Source of the DNA: Aquilonibacter sp963703325
GTDB taxonomy: Bacteria; Vulcanimicrobiota; Vulcanimicrobiia; Vulcanimicrobiales; Vulcanimicrobiaceae
Direction: 5' to 3'
NCBI GenBank assembly: GCA_963703325.1
Contig: OY969805.1
Span: 620,001 to 684,000, forward strand
DNA: 64,000 nt
Part shown: positions 26,864 through 34,648 of the stretch, in pieces
Numbering within the stretch: position 1 is the stretch's first letter
Layout: each line of letters opens with the position of its first letter
Made by a program: the position numbers and the translations under genes
Notes under the pieces: generated by a model
What the model saw: only the letters and a program-made list of their open reading frames with translations
The model's database searches: none
Told to the model about the DNA's origin: nothing

Positions 26864-27787
26864 GTGCGCGTTTTTGTAACCGGTGCGACCGGGTTCGTCG
26901 GCTCGGCGGTCGTAAAAGAGCTGCTTGCTGCGGGGCACCAGGTGCTTGGGCTTGCTCGCTCGGACGCTTCGGCGACATCGCTCGCAGCGATGGGGGCCGA
27001 CGTGCAACGCGGCGATCTCAACGATCTCGAGAGCCTGACGCGTGGAGCGCAAGCGTCCGATGGCGTGATCCACACGGCGTTCATGCACGAATTCTTGCGC
27101 GCGTCCTCGCCGGACGATTTTGCTGCCGGCTATATGGCAGCAGCCGACGCGGATCGTCGAGCAATCGAGAGGATGAGCGCGGTGCTTGCCGGTTCCGATC
27201 GCCCGCTCGTGTTTACCTCCGGCACCGCGGGATTGACGCCCGGGCGCGTCGCGACCGAGGACGACCGGCCCGAACCCGTTGGGCGCGGCCAGACCGAAGA
27301 GGCCGTCGATGTGTTGGCCTCGCGCGGCGTGCGCTCGTCACTGGTGCGTCTTGCGCCGTCGGTCCACGGCGATGGCGACCACGGCTTCGTGCCGACGTTG
27401 ATACACATTGCCCGCGCAAAAGGCGCGTCGGGTTACGTGGACGAGGGCGCAAATCGCTGGCCCGCCGTGCATCGGCTCGATGCTGCGGTGCTCTTCCGGT
27501 TGGCCGTCGAAAACGTTCCGGCCGGTTCACGGCTACACGGTGTCGCCGAAGAGGGCGTGCCGCTGCGGGACATCGCGACCGTCATCGGCAAGCACCTCAA
27601 CGTGCCGGTGGTTTCGGTGCCGAGCGCGACTGCTGCGGAGCACTTCGGTCCGTTCGCGCGATTTGTCGCGATGAACGTTCGGGCGTCGAGCAAACGCACT
27701 CGCGAACGCCTGGGATGGAATCCGACGCATTGCGGTCTGATCGAAGATCTCGAAGCGGGCACGTACTTCATCGGGAGTCCGGCCTAG
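26864..27787 (+). CDS. NAD-dependent epimerase/dehydratase (SDR)
   Basis: A 307-residue extended short-chain dehydrogenase. The N-terminus VRVFVTGATGFVGSAVV carries the TGxxGxxG NAD(P)-binding loop. Catalytic tyrosine YxxxK is not obvious, as in atypical members. The GTG start is chosen for AAGGGG seven bases upstream; the frame also opens 19 codons earlier. It diverges from an MmyB-type regulator that probably controls it. The substrate is unknown. Confidence 0.88.
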   Translation: MRVFVTGATGFVGSAVVKELLAAGHQVLGLARSDASATSLAAMGADVQRGDLNDLESLTRGAQASDGVIHTAFMHEFLRASSPDDFAAGYMAAADADRRAIERMSAVLAGSDRPLVFTSGTAGLTPGRVATEDDRPEPVGRGQTEEAVDVLASRGVRSSLVRLAPSVHGDGDHGFVPTLIHIARAKGASGYVDEGANRWPAVHRLDAAVLFRLAVENVPAGSRLHGVAEEGVPLRDIATVIGKHLNVPVVSVPSATAAEHFGPFARFVAMNVRASSKRTRERLGWNPTHCGLIEDLEAGTYFIGSPA

Positions 27788-27836
27788 CGCGTTTTTCCGG
27801 ATAGTGGGCCGAGGAAATTTAGCGTAGGCTGGGAGT

Positions 27837-28298
27837 ATGAAGGCCCGGATTGACCTCCGAAGCCTGCTGCCGATTGTTCTCGCCGGCGTTATGGTCGCGG
27901 TGCCGTCTGGCCCCACCAACGCATCGGGAACGGTCCGTATTCAGCAGAGCGACGGTTCGACAAAGACGTACGCCAACGTCCGGATCGTGGTGCTAACCGA
28001 CAGCATGACGATCACCTCCAGCGATGGGGAAGGAACGCTGGTCCTCGGCAAGGCGGCCTGTACCAAGGTCGGCGAGCTTCTGCGTTGCCTGCCGTACGAC
28101 GCGACGCTCGAGCAGCACGGTCGGGCCACCCATATTCCGCTCAAGTCCGGGACGGTGTGGGTCAATCCGAGCGACAGCAATCAGCAGCTCAGCTTTTCGT
28201 CGACGCAGCTACCGCCGCGCGGTGTTCTGCTCTCCATTCAAACGAAAGCCGGAACCTACGTCTCGCTAACCGGCGTCGTCGATCGGATTCAAAAATGA
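27837..28298 (+). CDS. Exported protein of unknown function
   Basis: A 153-residue protein with a signal peptide (hydrophobic 10-23, cleavage after NAS near 30). The mature part is beta-rich, has two cysteines (KAACTKV and LLRCLPY) and alternates polar and hydrophobic residues. No family is recognised. It overlaps the next gene by four bases (ATGA), so the two are translated together and probably act in the same place, the envelope. Confidence 0.7.
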   Translation: MKARIDLRSLLPIVLAGVMVAVPSGPTNASGTVRIQQSDGSTKTYANVRIVVLTDSMTITSSDGEGTLVLGKAACTKVGELLRCLPYDATLEQHGRATHIPLKSGTVWVNPSDSNQQLSFSSTQLPPRGVLLSIQTKAGTYVSLTGVVDRIQK

Positions 28299-29266
28299 AC
28301 GTTCAACGCATAGCGGCAATCGCGCTCCTGCTCTCTCTCGTTCCGGTGGTTAGCGACGCTCGCGGCGGCGGCGGCGGCTTTTCGCGCGGTGGCGGCGGCG
28401 GCTTTTCGCGCGGCGGCGGTGGCGGCTTTTCGCGCGGCGGTGGCGGCGGTTTCGACTTTCACAACGATGCCAGATCGTCACCTCCGCAAAGTTTCAGCCG
28501 CTCGAGCACTGGTCCGGCCGGAACCAACCGCACGACGACTGCGGTGAAGACCGACAATGGCTACGCGCGCAGCACCACAGCGACGAACGGCAATGCCAGT
28601 CGCACCAGCTACGGCGCGGCGAGCAGCAATGGGAATTACACGCACGGCAGCAGCTCGTCGAACGGGTATGCAAGCCAAAGTCGCAACACCACCGGCAACA
28701 CCAACACCGGCAACTACAGTCACACCGGCAGCGGCAGCAGTCCGAACGGCGCGTACTCGGCCTCCGGCAGCGGTAACACGTACAACCGCACGTACAGCGG
28801 CTCTGCGACCGGCGTCAATTCGTACGGTCAGGTGTATCACTCGAACACCTACGCCAACAATGGCACGATGTATCACGGCGCGATCGTGACCAATCCGGTG
28901 TACGTTGGTTACCCAGCGTACGGATGGAACGGCGGCTACGCGTGGTACCCGGCGCCGTACTACTATGGCGGCGGGTTCTGGGGCGCGTTCGCGATCGGCG
29001 TTACGTCGGCCGCCGTGTACGGTTCGATCGTCGCAGCCAACAATCAGACGATCACATCGTATCAAGTGCAGCCGAGTTCTCCCGGGGCAAAATTGCTGCA
29101 GAGTTACCACTTGACGCAGACCGCGTGTGGACCGCCGGGTCTGGTGGTCATCTACGGCCCGAATAATAGCGTGATCTGCGCCGACCCCAATAACCTCGTC
29201 TCGGCGGGGAATTACAGCCTCAACTCGCAGACCTTGACGATCGTCTCCGAAAAACCCGCGCAATAG
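28295..29266 (+). CDS. Exported Gly/Ser/Asn-rich protein with GGGGGFSR repeats
   Basis: A 323-residue protein. The signal peptide (1-22, cut after SDA) is followed by tandem GGGGGFSR repeats, a low-complexity region rich in Ser, Asn, Thr and Gly to about residue 190, a Tyr/Pro/Gly segment and a hydrophobic stretch (about 226-250). The C-terminal 80 residues look folded, with two cysteines. The start is the ATG overlapping the previous stop; the frame stays open upstream inside the previous gene. The composition suggests a surface, matrix or spacer protein. No catalytic motif is seen. Confidence 0.75.
   Translation: MNVQRIAAIALLLSLVPVVSDARGGGGGFSRGGGGGFSRGGGGGFSRGGGGGFDFHNDARSSPPQSFSRSSTGPAGTNRTTTAVKTDNGYARSTTATNGNASRTSYGAASSNGNYTHGSSSSNGYASQSRNTTGNTNTGNYSHTGSGSSPNGAYSASGSGNTYNRTYSGSATGVNSYGQVYHSNTYANNGTMYHGAIVTNPVYVGYPAYGWNGGYAWYPAPYYYGGGFWGAFAIGVTSAAVYGSIVAANNQTITSYQVQPSSPGAKLLQSYHLTQTACGPPGLVVIYGPNNSVICADPNNLVSAGNYSLNSQTLTIVSEKPAQ
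28364..28452 (+). repeat. 24-bp in-frame tandem repeat
   Basis: About three and a half copies of a unit encoding GGGGGFSR (GGC/GGT runs joined by TTTTCGCGC). Copies differ only in glycine third positions. Such repeats can gain or lose units by slippage without shifting the frame. Confidence 0.85.
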
Positions 29267-29303
29267 CCAGGTGACGTCGCGCGCCTAGCGTATGGTGGAT
29301 GCC

Positions 29304-29663
29304 ATGGCTGATCTAGCGATGTTCGCGGGGAACGCCGAGATCCGGAAAGTCCCGGCCGGGCACAACTTTTTCTTCGCCGGCGATCCCGGCGACCTGATGT
29401 ACGTCGTGCTCAGCGGCGACGTCGAGATCGTCATCAACGACAAGATCGTCGAAACCGTTCGCAGCGGCGGCATGTTCGGCGAGATGGCGCTCATCGACCG
29501 GCGCGAACGCAGCGCAGCAGCGCGAGCCAAGACCGACACGGAAGTCGCGGCGATCGATCAAGAACAATTCATCTCGCTGCTCGCCACGCACCCGTTCTTC
29601 TCGATCGAAGTCATGCACGCGATGACCGAGCGGCTGCGGCTGCTGAATCAGGCGCTCTTCTAG
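29304..29663 (+). CDS. Single cyclic nucleotide-binding domain protein
   Basis: A 119-residue protein that is one cNMP-binding domain of the CRP type without the DNA-binding half: AGDPGDLMYVVLSGDVEI, GGMFGEMALIDRRERSAAARA (phosphate-binding cassette) and a C-terminal helix. It could be a stand-alone sensor or scaffold for cyclic AMP or related ligands. The ATG at 29304 has GGTGG five bases upstream; an ATG four codons earlier is possible. Confidence 0.88.
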   Translation: MADLAMFAGNAEIRKVPAGHNFFFAGDPGDLMYVVLSGDVEIVINDKIVETVRSGGMFGEMALIDRRERSAAARAKTDTEVAAIDQEQFISLLATHPFFSIEVMHAMTERLRLLNQALF

Positions 29664-29680
29664 CGCGCGCCTGCGGCGAA

Positions 29681-31189
29681 CTAGTGCTGGATTAGCGCAG
29701 CGTTGAGCGAACCCGCCACCCCGAATATGACGTACTTGCCGCTGATCTGCGAGATGACGAACACCGCTGGAACCGGAGTGCCCGATTCGCTGAGCGTCCC
29801 AAGCACCACGCCCGGCTGCGGCTGAACTCCGAACGTGAGTGTTGCGCAACCGGACGTCGCGACCGTTCCGGCCTCGAAGTTCGAATAGCTGCACGAAAGC
29901 AAGGTGTTCGTCCCACTGGGAACAGCGTTGATCGGGGAGCCCTCCTTGTCGACCGTTGATCCCATGATCGTGTAGCCGCCGAAAAAGCCGTCATACGTTT
30001 GCGTCGTGACCGCCGTAAGGTTCACTGTCGAGCCGCTCGCTACCGAAAATCCGGCAAAGCCGTCGGTCAACGATGTCAATTGACCACCACTGGTGCCGTT
30101 CGATCCGATGATCACGCCGGCTGCATCGAACGCGACGATGCCCGATCCGTTTGGTCCGGTATTCGCGGCGAATTGACCGGCGCTGCAGGTACCCGTGCTG
30201 CCGGTTTCGGCCTGCACGAGCGTGCCGTTGATCGTGTATGAGTTTCCGTTGAAGCCGAGCGACGCGACTCCGCCGTTGACCGAGACGGTCGCCGTGCCAT
30301 TCTCGAAGGCCTGGCCGGTCGTGAGATTGCTGCCGGACTGATATGCGGGTCCCTCGATGGTTGCCAGACTCGAAAGATACGATGCTCCGGTCGTGGGACA
30401 CGGGGAAACCTCGGTCCCCACGCCCCAATCCGCCGAGCTCGATACGGCGCCGGTTACGGACGGCGTGCTCGTGTTCGTGCTAAGGAACGTGAATGTTACG
30501 CCGGCCAACTCGCGGGCGTACACGATGGCACCGGCTGGAGTCCCCGACGTAGAGGCAGTAACCACGATTTTTTCGTCGCCATTCGGAAGATACGTGATGG
30601 TGCCGTCGAGCGTTGTACTATCGCTCTCGTTGACGATGTTGATCGTATCGGCACTGTGATCGACGACGGCGAGACTGAAATCTCCGTCGAGATCCATTGC
30701 TGCGTATTCGATGACGCTACTCGTCGAGATGCTGACGGCGTTCGTTCCGGTAGCACCGATCGTCGCCGTCGTCTCGCCCCACGCGATCGCGTTGCCGGTT
30801 GCGTTCTGACCGGAATAACCGACCACCGCAAAGAGCAATGATCCAAATGGAACGGTAACATTGATCGTGCAGCTGATCCCGCCGCTCGCGCTCGAACAGC
30901 CGGCCGCCGTTGCGCTGACGTTGGCGATAACCGGCGCGACCGCCGGACTCAGCGGGGTCCCGCTCGTGCTCGTAACCGCGATGACGACGGACTGCGTGGC
31001 CGCCGGAAGTTGATAGCGATGTCGCGCGCTCGTCGATGCCGCGCTCGGCACGAAGACCTTAAGCGCCGCGGAACCCGAGGGCCGCGAACCAGCGACGGCC
31101 GGCGTACCAGGCGACGCTGCCCCGCCGCACGCGGTCAGCACGAAAGCAGCGCTCAACAGCGCAGCACGCAGGCGGGAAAATCGTACCAT
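29681..31189 (-). CDS. Exported lipoprotein, Ser/Thr/Gly-rich
   Basis: A 502-residue protein with a lipoprotein signal (FVLTACGG, acylated cysteine at 21) after a strong GGAGGG ribosome binding site. The mature part is dominated by Ser, Thr, Gly, Ala and Val with beta-strand character, as in surface-exposed repeat proteins. It shows repeated motifs around YxxREL and a domain of paired cysteines (for example LLSCSYSN and VATSGCATL). No enzyme motif is seen. The next gene upstream is also a surface beta-protein, so the two may serve the outer surface. Confidence 0.75.
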   Translation of the reverse strand: MVRFSRLRAALLSAAFVLTACGGAASPGTPAVAGSRPSGSAALKVFVPSAASTSARHRYQLPAATQSVVIAVTSTSGTPLSPAVAPVIANVSATAAGCSSASGGISCTINVTVPFGSLLFAVVGYSGQNATGNAIAWGETTATIGATGTNAVSISTSSVIEYAAMDLDGDFSLAVVDHSADTINIVNESDSTTLDGTITYLPNGDEKIVVTASTSGTPAGAIVYARELAGVTFTFLSTNTSTPSVTGAVSSSADWGVGTEVSPCPTTGASYLSSLATIEGPAYQSGSNLTTGQAFENGTATVSVNGGVASLGFNGNSYTINGTLVQAETGSTGTCSAGQFAANTGPNGSGIVAFDAAGVIIGSNGTSGGQLTSLTDGFAGFSVASGSTVNLTAVTTQTYDGFFGGYTIMGSTVDKEGSPINAVPSGTNTLLSCSYSNFEAGTVATSGCATLTFGVQPQPGVVLGTLSESGTPVPAVFVISQISGKYVIFGVAGSLNAALIQH

Positions 31190-31259
31190 GAAGCCCTCCA
31201 GAAAGAAGGCGAGCGGTTACCTGGATCACCTTTCTCGTTCCGAGAGGATCGGCCTTCGT

Positions 31260-33251
31260 CTACGGTGTCGTCACGTTCCCGGCAATCGTGTCGCCGGTGC
31301 TCCCGGGGTTCACGAAGATCGGGCCGGTCGCATTGGGCAGGCTCAGGCCGATCGCATTGAGTCCGATGAGGTTTCCGATGACCGAAATGTTGCTCGAGCC
31401 GGCGTCAAGCGTCACGCCGTAGCCGCCGTTGCCGCTGATGAGGTTCCTGGTGGGCTGACTTTCGCTCGTGCTGACGCCGCCGATGAGGTTATTCGTTGCT
31501 GATCCGCCGACGTAAATGCCGCCGAGTTGATTGGCGAGCGATCCCGCGCCGAAGACGCCCGTACCGACGAAGCTATTGAAGATCTGATTCGCATAGGCTT
31601 GGCCGGTGATCGCTACGCCGTAGCCCTTATTGCCCGAGAACGTGTTCTGCGGAATCACCGAGAGGTTGTAGCCACCGACGACGTTGTTATTCGCGGTTCC
31701 ATCGATGAGCACGCCGTCGTTGCCGTTGGGTATGGTGGCGTTGCCGATCGTATCGAGACCGATGATGTTGGGATCCACCGTTACACCCGACGCGTTTCCG
31801 CCGATTTCGAGACCGTTGTTGGCGTTCCCCGAGAGCACGTTGGTGCGCACCAGTTGATTGCCTCCGGTCGCCGTGATGAGCACGCCGTCGTTGCCGTTGG
31901 GAACCGCGGTCTTGAACGCGAGCAAGCCGCCGAAGGTGTTGAACGTCGTGAAGCCGGTCGCGGTGCCGGTGACCTCGATGCCGTTCTTCCGATTGCCGGC
32001 GGCAACGTTGCCGAGCGGAATGACGCCGCCCACCTGCGAGTTGCTCGAGGAGCCGTCAACCAAGATGCCGTCGGCGCCATTGGCGAGCTCGACCGAATTG
32101 TCGGCGTCGATACCGAAGAAATTCCCCTGCACCGTCACGTTGTTGGAACTCGTAATATGCAAGCCGTTACCGGCGTTTCCGCTGACGACGTTGTAGTACA
32201 CGAACGGATCGTTGCTGAACCGGCAGCCGATGAGCGAGGTCGTACCTGCGCCGTCGAGCCAGACGCCATCGCCGCCGTTGGCAACCGCCGTTTCGCCGCC
32301 GGCGCTCGTACCGATGAAGTTACCGTTGAGCGTGGTGTTGATCGAAAGGGCATCGATCAACACGCCCATGCGCGCGTTGCCGGAGATAAGATTGCCCAAT
32401 GGCGGCACGATGAAGACCGGCGTCGCCGTTCCCTTGTCGCCGGTGGGGTCGTTGGATTTTCCCGTTGCCGAATCCGTGTAGATGGTACCGCCGATCTCAT
32501 TGGCGCTCGACGCAGCCGTAATCCAAATGCCGTTTGCGCCGTTGGCAATTGCAGAGGTGCCGGCAGGATTGGTGCCGATGCGGTTGGTTGCAATCGTGTC
32601 TTCTGAACTGCCGTGCAGACTGATACCGTTGCCGGTATTGCCGGAGATCACGTTGCCGACCACGCCCGACGCGCCGGTCGGATTCAACCCGATCAGATCG
32701 TTCGACGACGTGCTCGAAACGTAGATCCCGTCACCGTTGTTGCCGAACGCGGCACCCGCCGGATTGAGGCCGACATAGTCGAGGTTGAGCGTGATCGCAC
32801 CGGCGTTGAGCGTCACGCCGTCGCCGGCGGCGTTGTCGACCGCAAGCGAAAGCAATTGCGAACCACTCGAGCCTGCTGCAAAGATCAGACCGCTATTTCC
32901 GTTCGCGTTGATTTCGATGACTGGGCCGGTACCGGCGTAGCCCGGCGCGGTGGTACCATCGATTTTGACTTCGGCAGCGATCGGGGGCAATGCACTCGCA
33001 AGCACGATCGCGCCGTTTACGGAAAACGTGACGACGTTCGACGTGCCCGCCGGCCGGCCGTTGACCGCCGTAATTGCCGCGCGCAGCGATCCCGTGCCGG
33101 AATCACTCAGGGTACTTACCGCTATCGAGAACGCGCCCGCGCTCGTCGCCGGATTTGTTGTCGACGATCCGCTGCTGCTTCCACCGCAGCTTGCCACGCC
33201 AAGCCCGGCAAAAACAAGCACAGCGCCCTGCACGAAATGACTCAGCCGCAT
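31260..33251 (-). CDS. Parallel beta-helix lipoprotein
   Basis: A 663-residue lipoprotein (lipobox VASC near residue 22). Most of the protein is a run of about 20-25-residue repeats of the form GNxISGNxxxGIxxxGxxxN, separated by NANGxDGVxIxG-type turns. This is the hallmark of right-handed parallel beta-helix (NosD/pectate-lyase fold) repeats. Such proteins bind or modify carbohydrate or serve as adhesins. The ATG at 33251 has GGGGG eight bases upstream. No catalytic residues can be assigned from the sequence. Confidence 0.85.
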   Translation of the reverse strand: MRLSHFVQGAVLVFAGLGVASCGGSSSGSSTTNPATSAGAFSIAVSTLSDSGTGSLRAAITAVNGRPAGTSNVVTFSVNGAIVLASALPPIAAEVKIDGTTAPGYAGTGPVIEINANGNSGLIFAAGSSGSQLLSLAVDNAAGDGVTLNAGAITLNLDYVGLNPAGAAFGNNGDGIYVSSTSSNDLIGLNPTGASGVVGNVISGNTGNGISLHGSSEDTIATNRIGTNPAGTSAIANGANGIWITAASSANEIGGTIYTDSATGKSNDPTGDKGTATPVFIVPPLGNLISGNARMGVLIDALSINTTLNGNFIGTSAGGETAVANGGDGVWLDGAGTTSLIGCRFSNDPFVYYNVVSGNAGNGLHITSSNNVTVQGNFFGIDADNSVELANGADGILVDGSSSNSQVGGVIPLGNVAAGNRKNGIEVTGTATGFTTFNTFGGLLAFKTAVPNGNDGVLITATGGNQLVRTNVLSGNANNGLEIGGNASGVTVDPNIIGLDTIGNATIPNGNDGVLIDGTANNNVVGGYNLSVIPQNTFSGNKGYGVAITGQAYANQIFNSFVGTGVFGAGSLANQLGGIYVGGSATNNLIGGVSTSESQPTRNLISGNGGYGVTLDAGSSNISVIGNLIGLNAIGLSLPNATGPIFVNPGSTGDTIAGNVTTP

Positions 33252-33330
33252 CGCGAACACCCCCGGTGGCGAGAATTTTTTCGGCGAGCAACCGAGTGGT
33301 TCCCACTACCGAAGCGGCGAAAGTGAGCGC

Positions 33331-34644
33331 ATGATTTGTTGCCAACACGACCACTACGCGGCGACGGCGACCGGCGATTACGGCTTCGAAGTCGACGGCG
33401 CGCGCATTAAGTACGGTCGCGGCGTTCTCGCCGAACTCGGAGACGCCGCGACCGCACTCGGCATCAAGCGCGCCGCGGTCTTCGTCGATCCATTCTTGCG
33501 GGACGCCGAATTCGTGCACAAAGCGCTCGAGTCGCTACAAGCGTCAGGCATCGACAGCGCGATCTACACGCACATCGCCATCGAGCCCACCGATCGTTCA
33601 TTCAAAGACGCGGCGGCCTTTGCCGTCGACGGGACGTTCGACGGCTTCATCTCGATCGGCGGCGGCTCGACGATCGATACCGCGAAAGCGGCGGACGTGT
33701 ACTCGACCTATCCGGCACCGTTCATGGACTACGTCAATGCGCCGATCGGCGGCGGCAAAGCGATACCAGGGCCGCTCAAGCCGCACATCGCGTGTCCGAC
33801 GACGTCGGGAACCGGAAGCGAATGCACCGGCATTGCGATCTTCGATTATCTCGAGATGAATGCCAAAACCGGAATTCGCGCGCGCGAACTGCGCCCGACG
33901 CTCGGCGTGATCGACCCCGACGTGACGCGCACGCTGCCGGGCACGATCGTCGCCTGCAGCGGCTTCGATCTTCTCAGCCACGCGCTCGAATCGTACACCG
34001 CGCTTCCGTACCCCCACCATCCGCGCATGCCCAAAGGCGTCGCGCGTCCGCTCTCGCAGGGCGCGAACCCATACAGCGACGTCGGCTGCATCAGCGCGCT
34101 GTCGATCTTAGGTGAGCACATCGTTCGCGCGGTGAACGATCCAACCGACGACGTCGCGCGCGAGCGCATGATCTTCGGCGCGATGCTCGCGGGCATCGCA
34201 TTCGGGAACGCCGGCTGTCATTTGCCGCACGCGATGTCGTACGCAGTGTCGGGACTCGTCAAAGACTATCGCGCACCGGATTATCCGACGCACGAAGCGA
34301 TGGTTCCGCACGGTATGTCGGTGATTTTGAATGCTCCGGCGGTCTTCCGCTTCACCGCGCCGGCATGCCCGGAGCGCCATCTCGAAGCGGCAAAACAGCT
34401 CGGCGCCGATACGAACGGCGCCGGCCCGCAGGACGCCGGCGAAATTTTGAGCCGGCGGCTTATCGAGCTGATGCAGGCCACCGGCATGCCGAACGGACTC
34501 GGCGCGGTCGGCTACAGCGACGTCGACCTCGACGCGCTGACCAACGGCTCATTCCCGCAACAGGGGTTGATCCGGAACGCGCCGCGCGAGACCTCGCAGG
34601 CTGCGCTGCGGGAGATCTTCGCCGGCGCGTTCCGGCACTGGTGA
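33331..34644 (+). CDS. Hydroxyacid-oxoacid transhydrogenase (iron-type ADH)
   Basis: A 437-residue iron-dependent alcohol dehydrogenase-family protein with a strong likeness to ADHFE1-type transhydrogenases along its length: NAD loop GGGSTIDTAKA, TTSGTGSECTGIAIFDY, CSGFDLLSHALESYTALPY, FGNAGCHLPHAMSYAVSGLVKDY, and VPHGMSVILNAPAVF. The enzyme couples oxidation of 4-hydroxybutyrate to reduction of 2-oxoglutarate. Metal-binding aspartate and histidines are present. Near the thiolase and acetoacetyl-CoA synthetase genes it suggests 4-hydroxybutyrate or polyhydroxyalkanoate turnover. It is convergent with the PQQ dehydrogenase gene, with 4 bp between. Confidence 0.88.
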   Translation: MICCQHDHYAATATGDYGFEVDGARIKYGRGVLAELGDAATALGIKRAAVFVDPFLRDAEFVHKALESLQASGIDSAIYTHIAIEPTDRSFKDAAAFAVDGTFDGFISIGGGSTIDTAKAADVYSTYPAPFMDYVNAPIGGGKAIPGPLKPHIACPTTSGTGSECTGIAIFDYLEMNAKTGIRARELRPTLGVIDPDVTRTLPGTIVACSGFDLLSHALESYTALPYPHHPRMPKGVARPLSQGANPYSDVGCISALSILGEHIVRAVNDPTDDVARERMIFGAMLAGIAFGNAGCHLPHAMSYAVSGLVKDYRAPDYPTHEAMVPHGMSVILNAPAVFRFTAPACPERHLEAAKQLGADTNGAGPQDAGEILSRRLIELMQATGMPNGLGAVGYSDVDLDALTNGSFPQQGLIRNAPRETSQAALREIFAGAFRHW

Positions 34645-34648
34645 CCGG

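Noticed and set aside
31527..32606. Plus-strand frame of 359 codons opposite the beta-helix gene
   Set aside because: Complement of a regular repeat; the repeat pattern is explained by the minus-strand gene.
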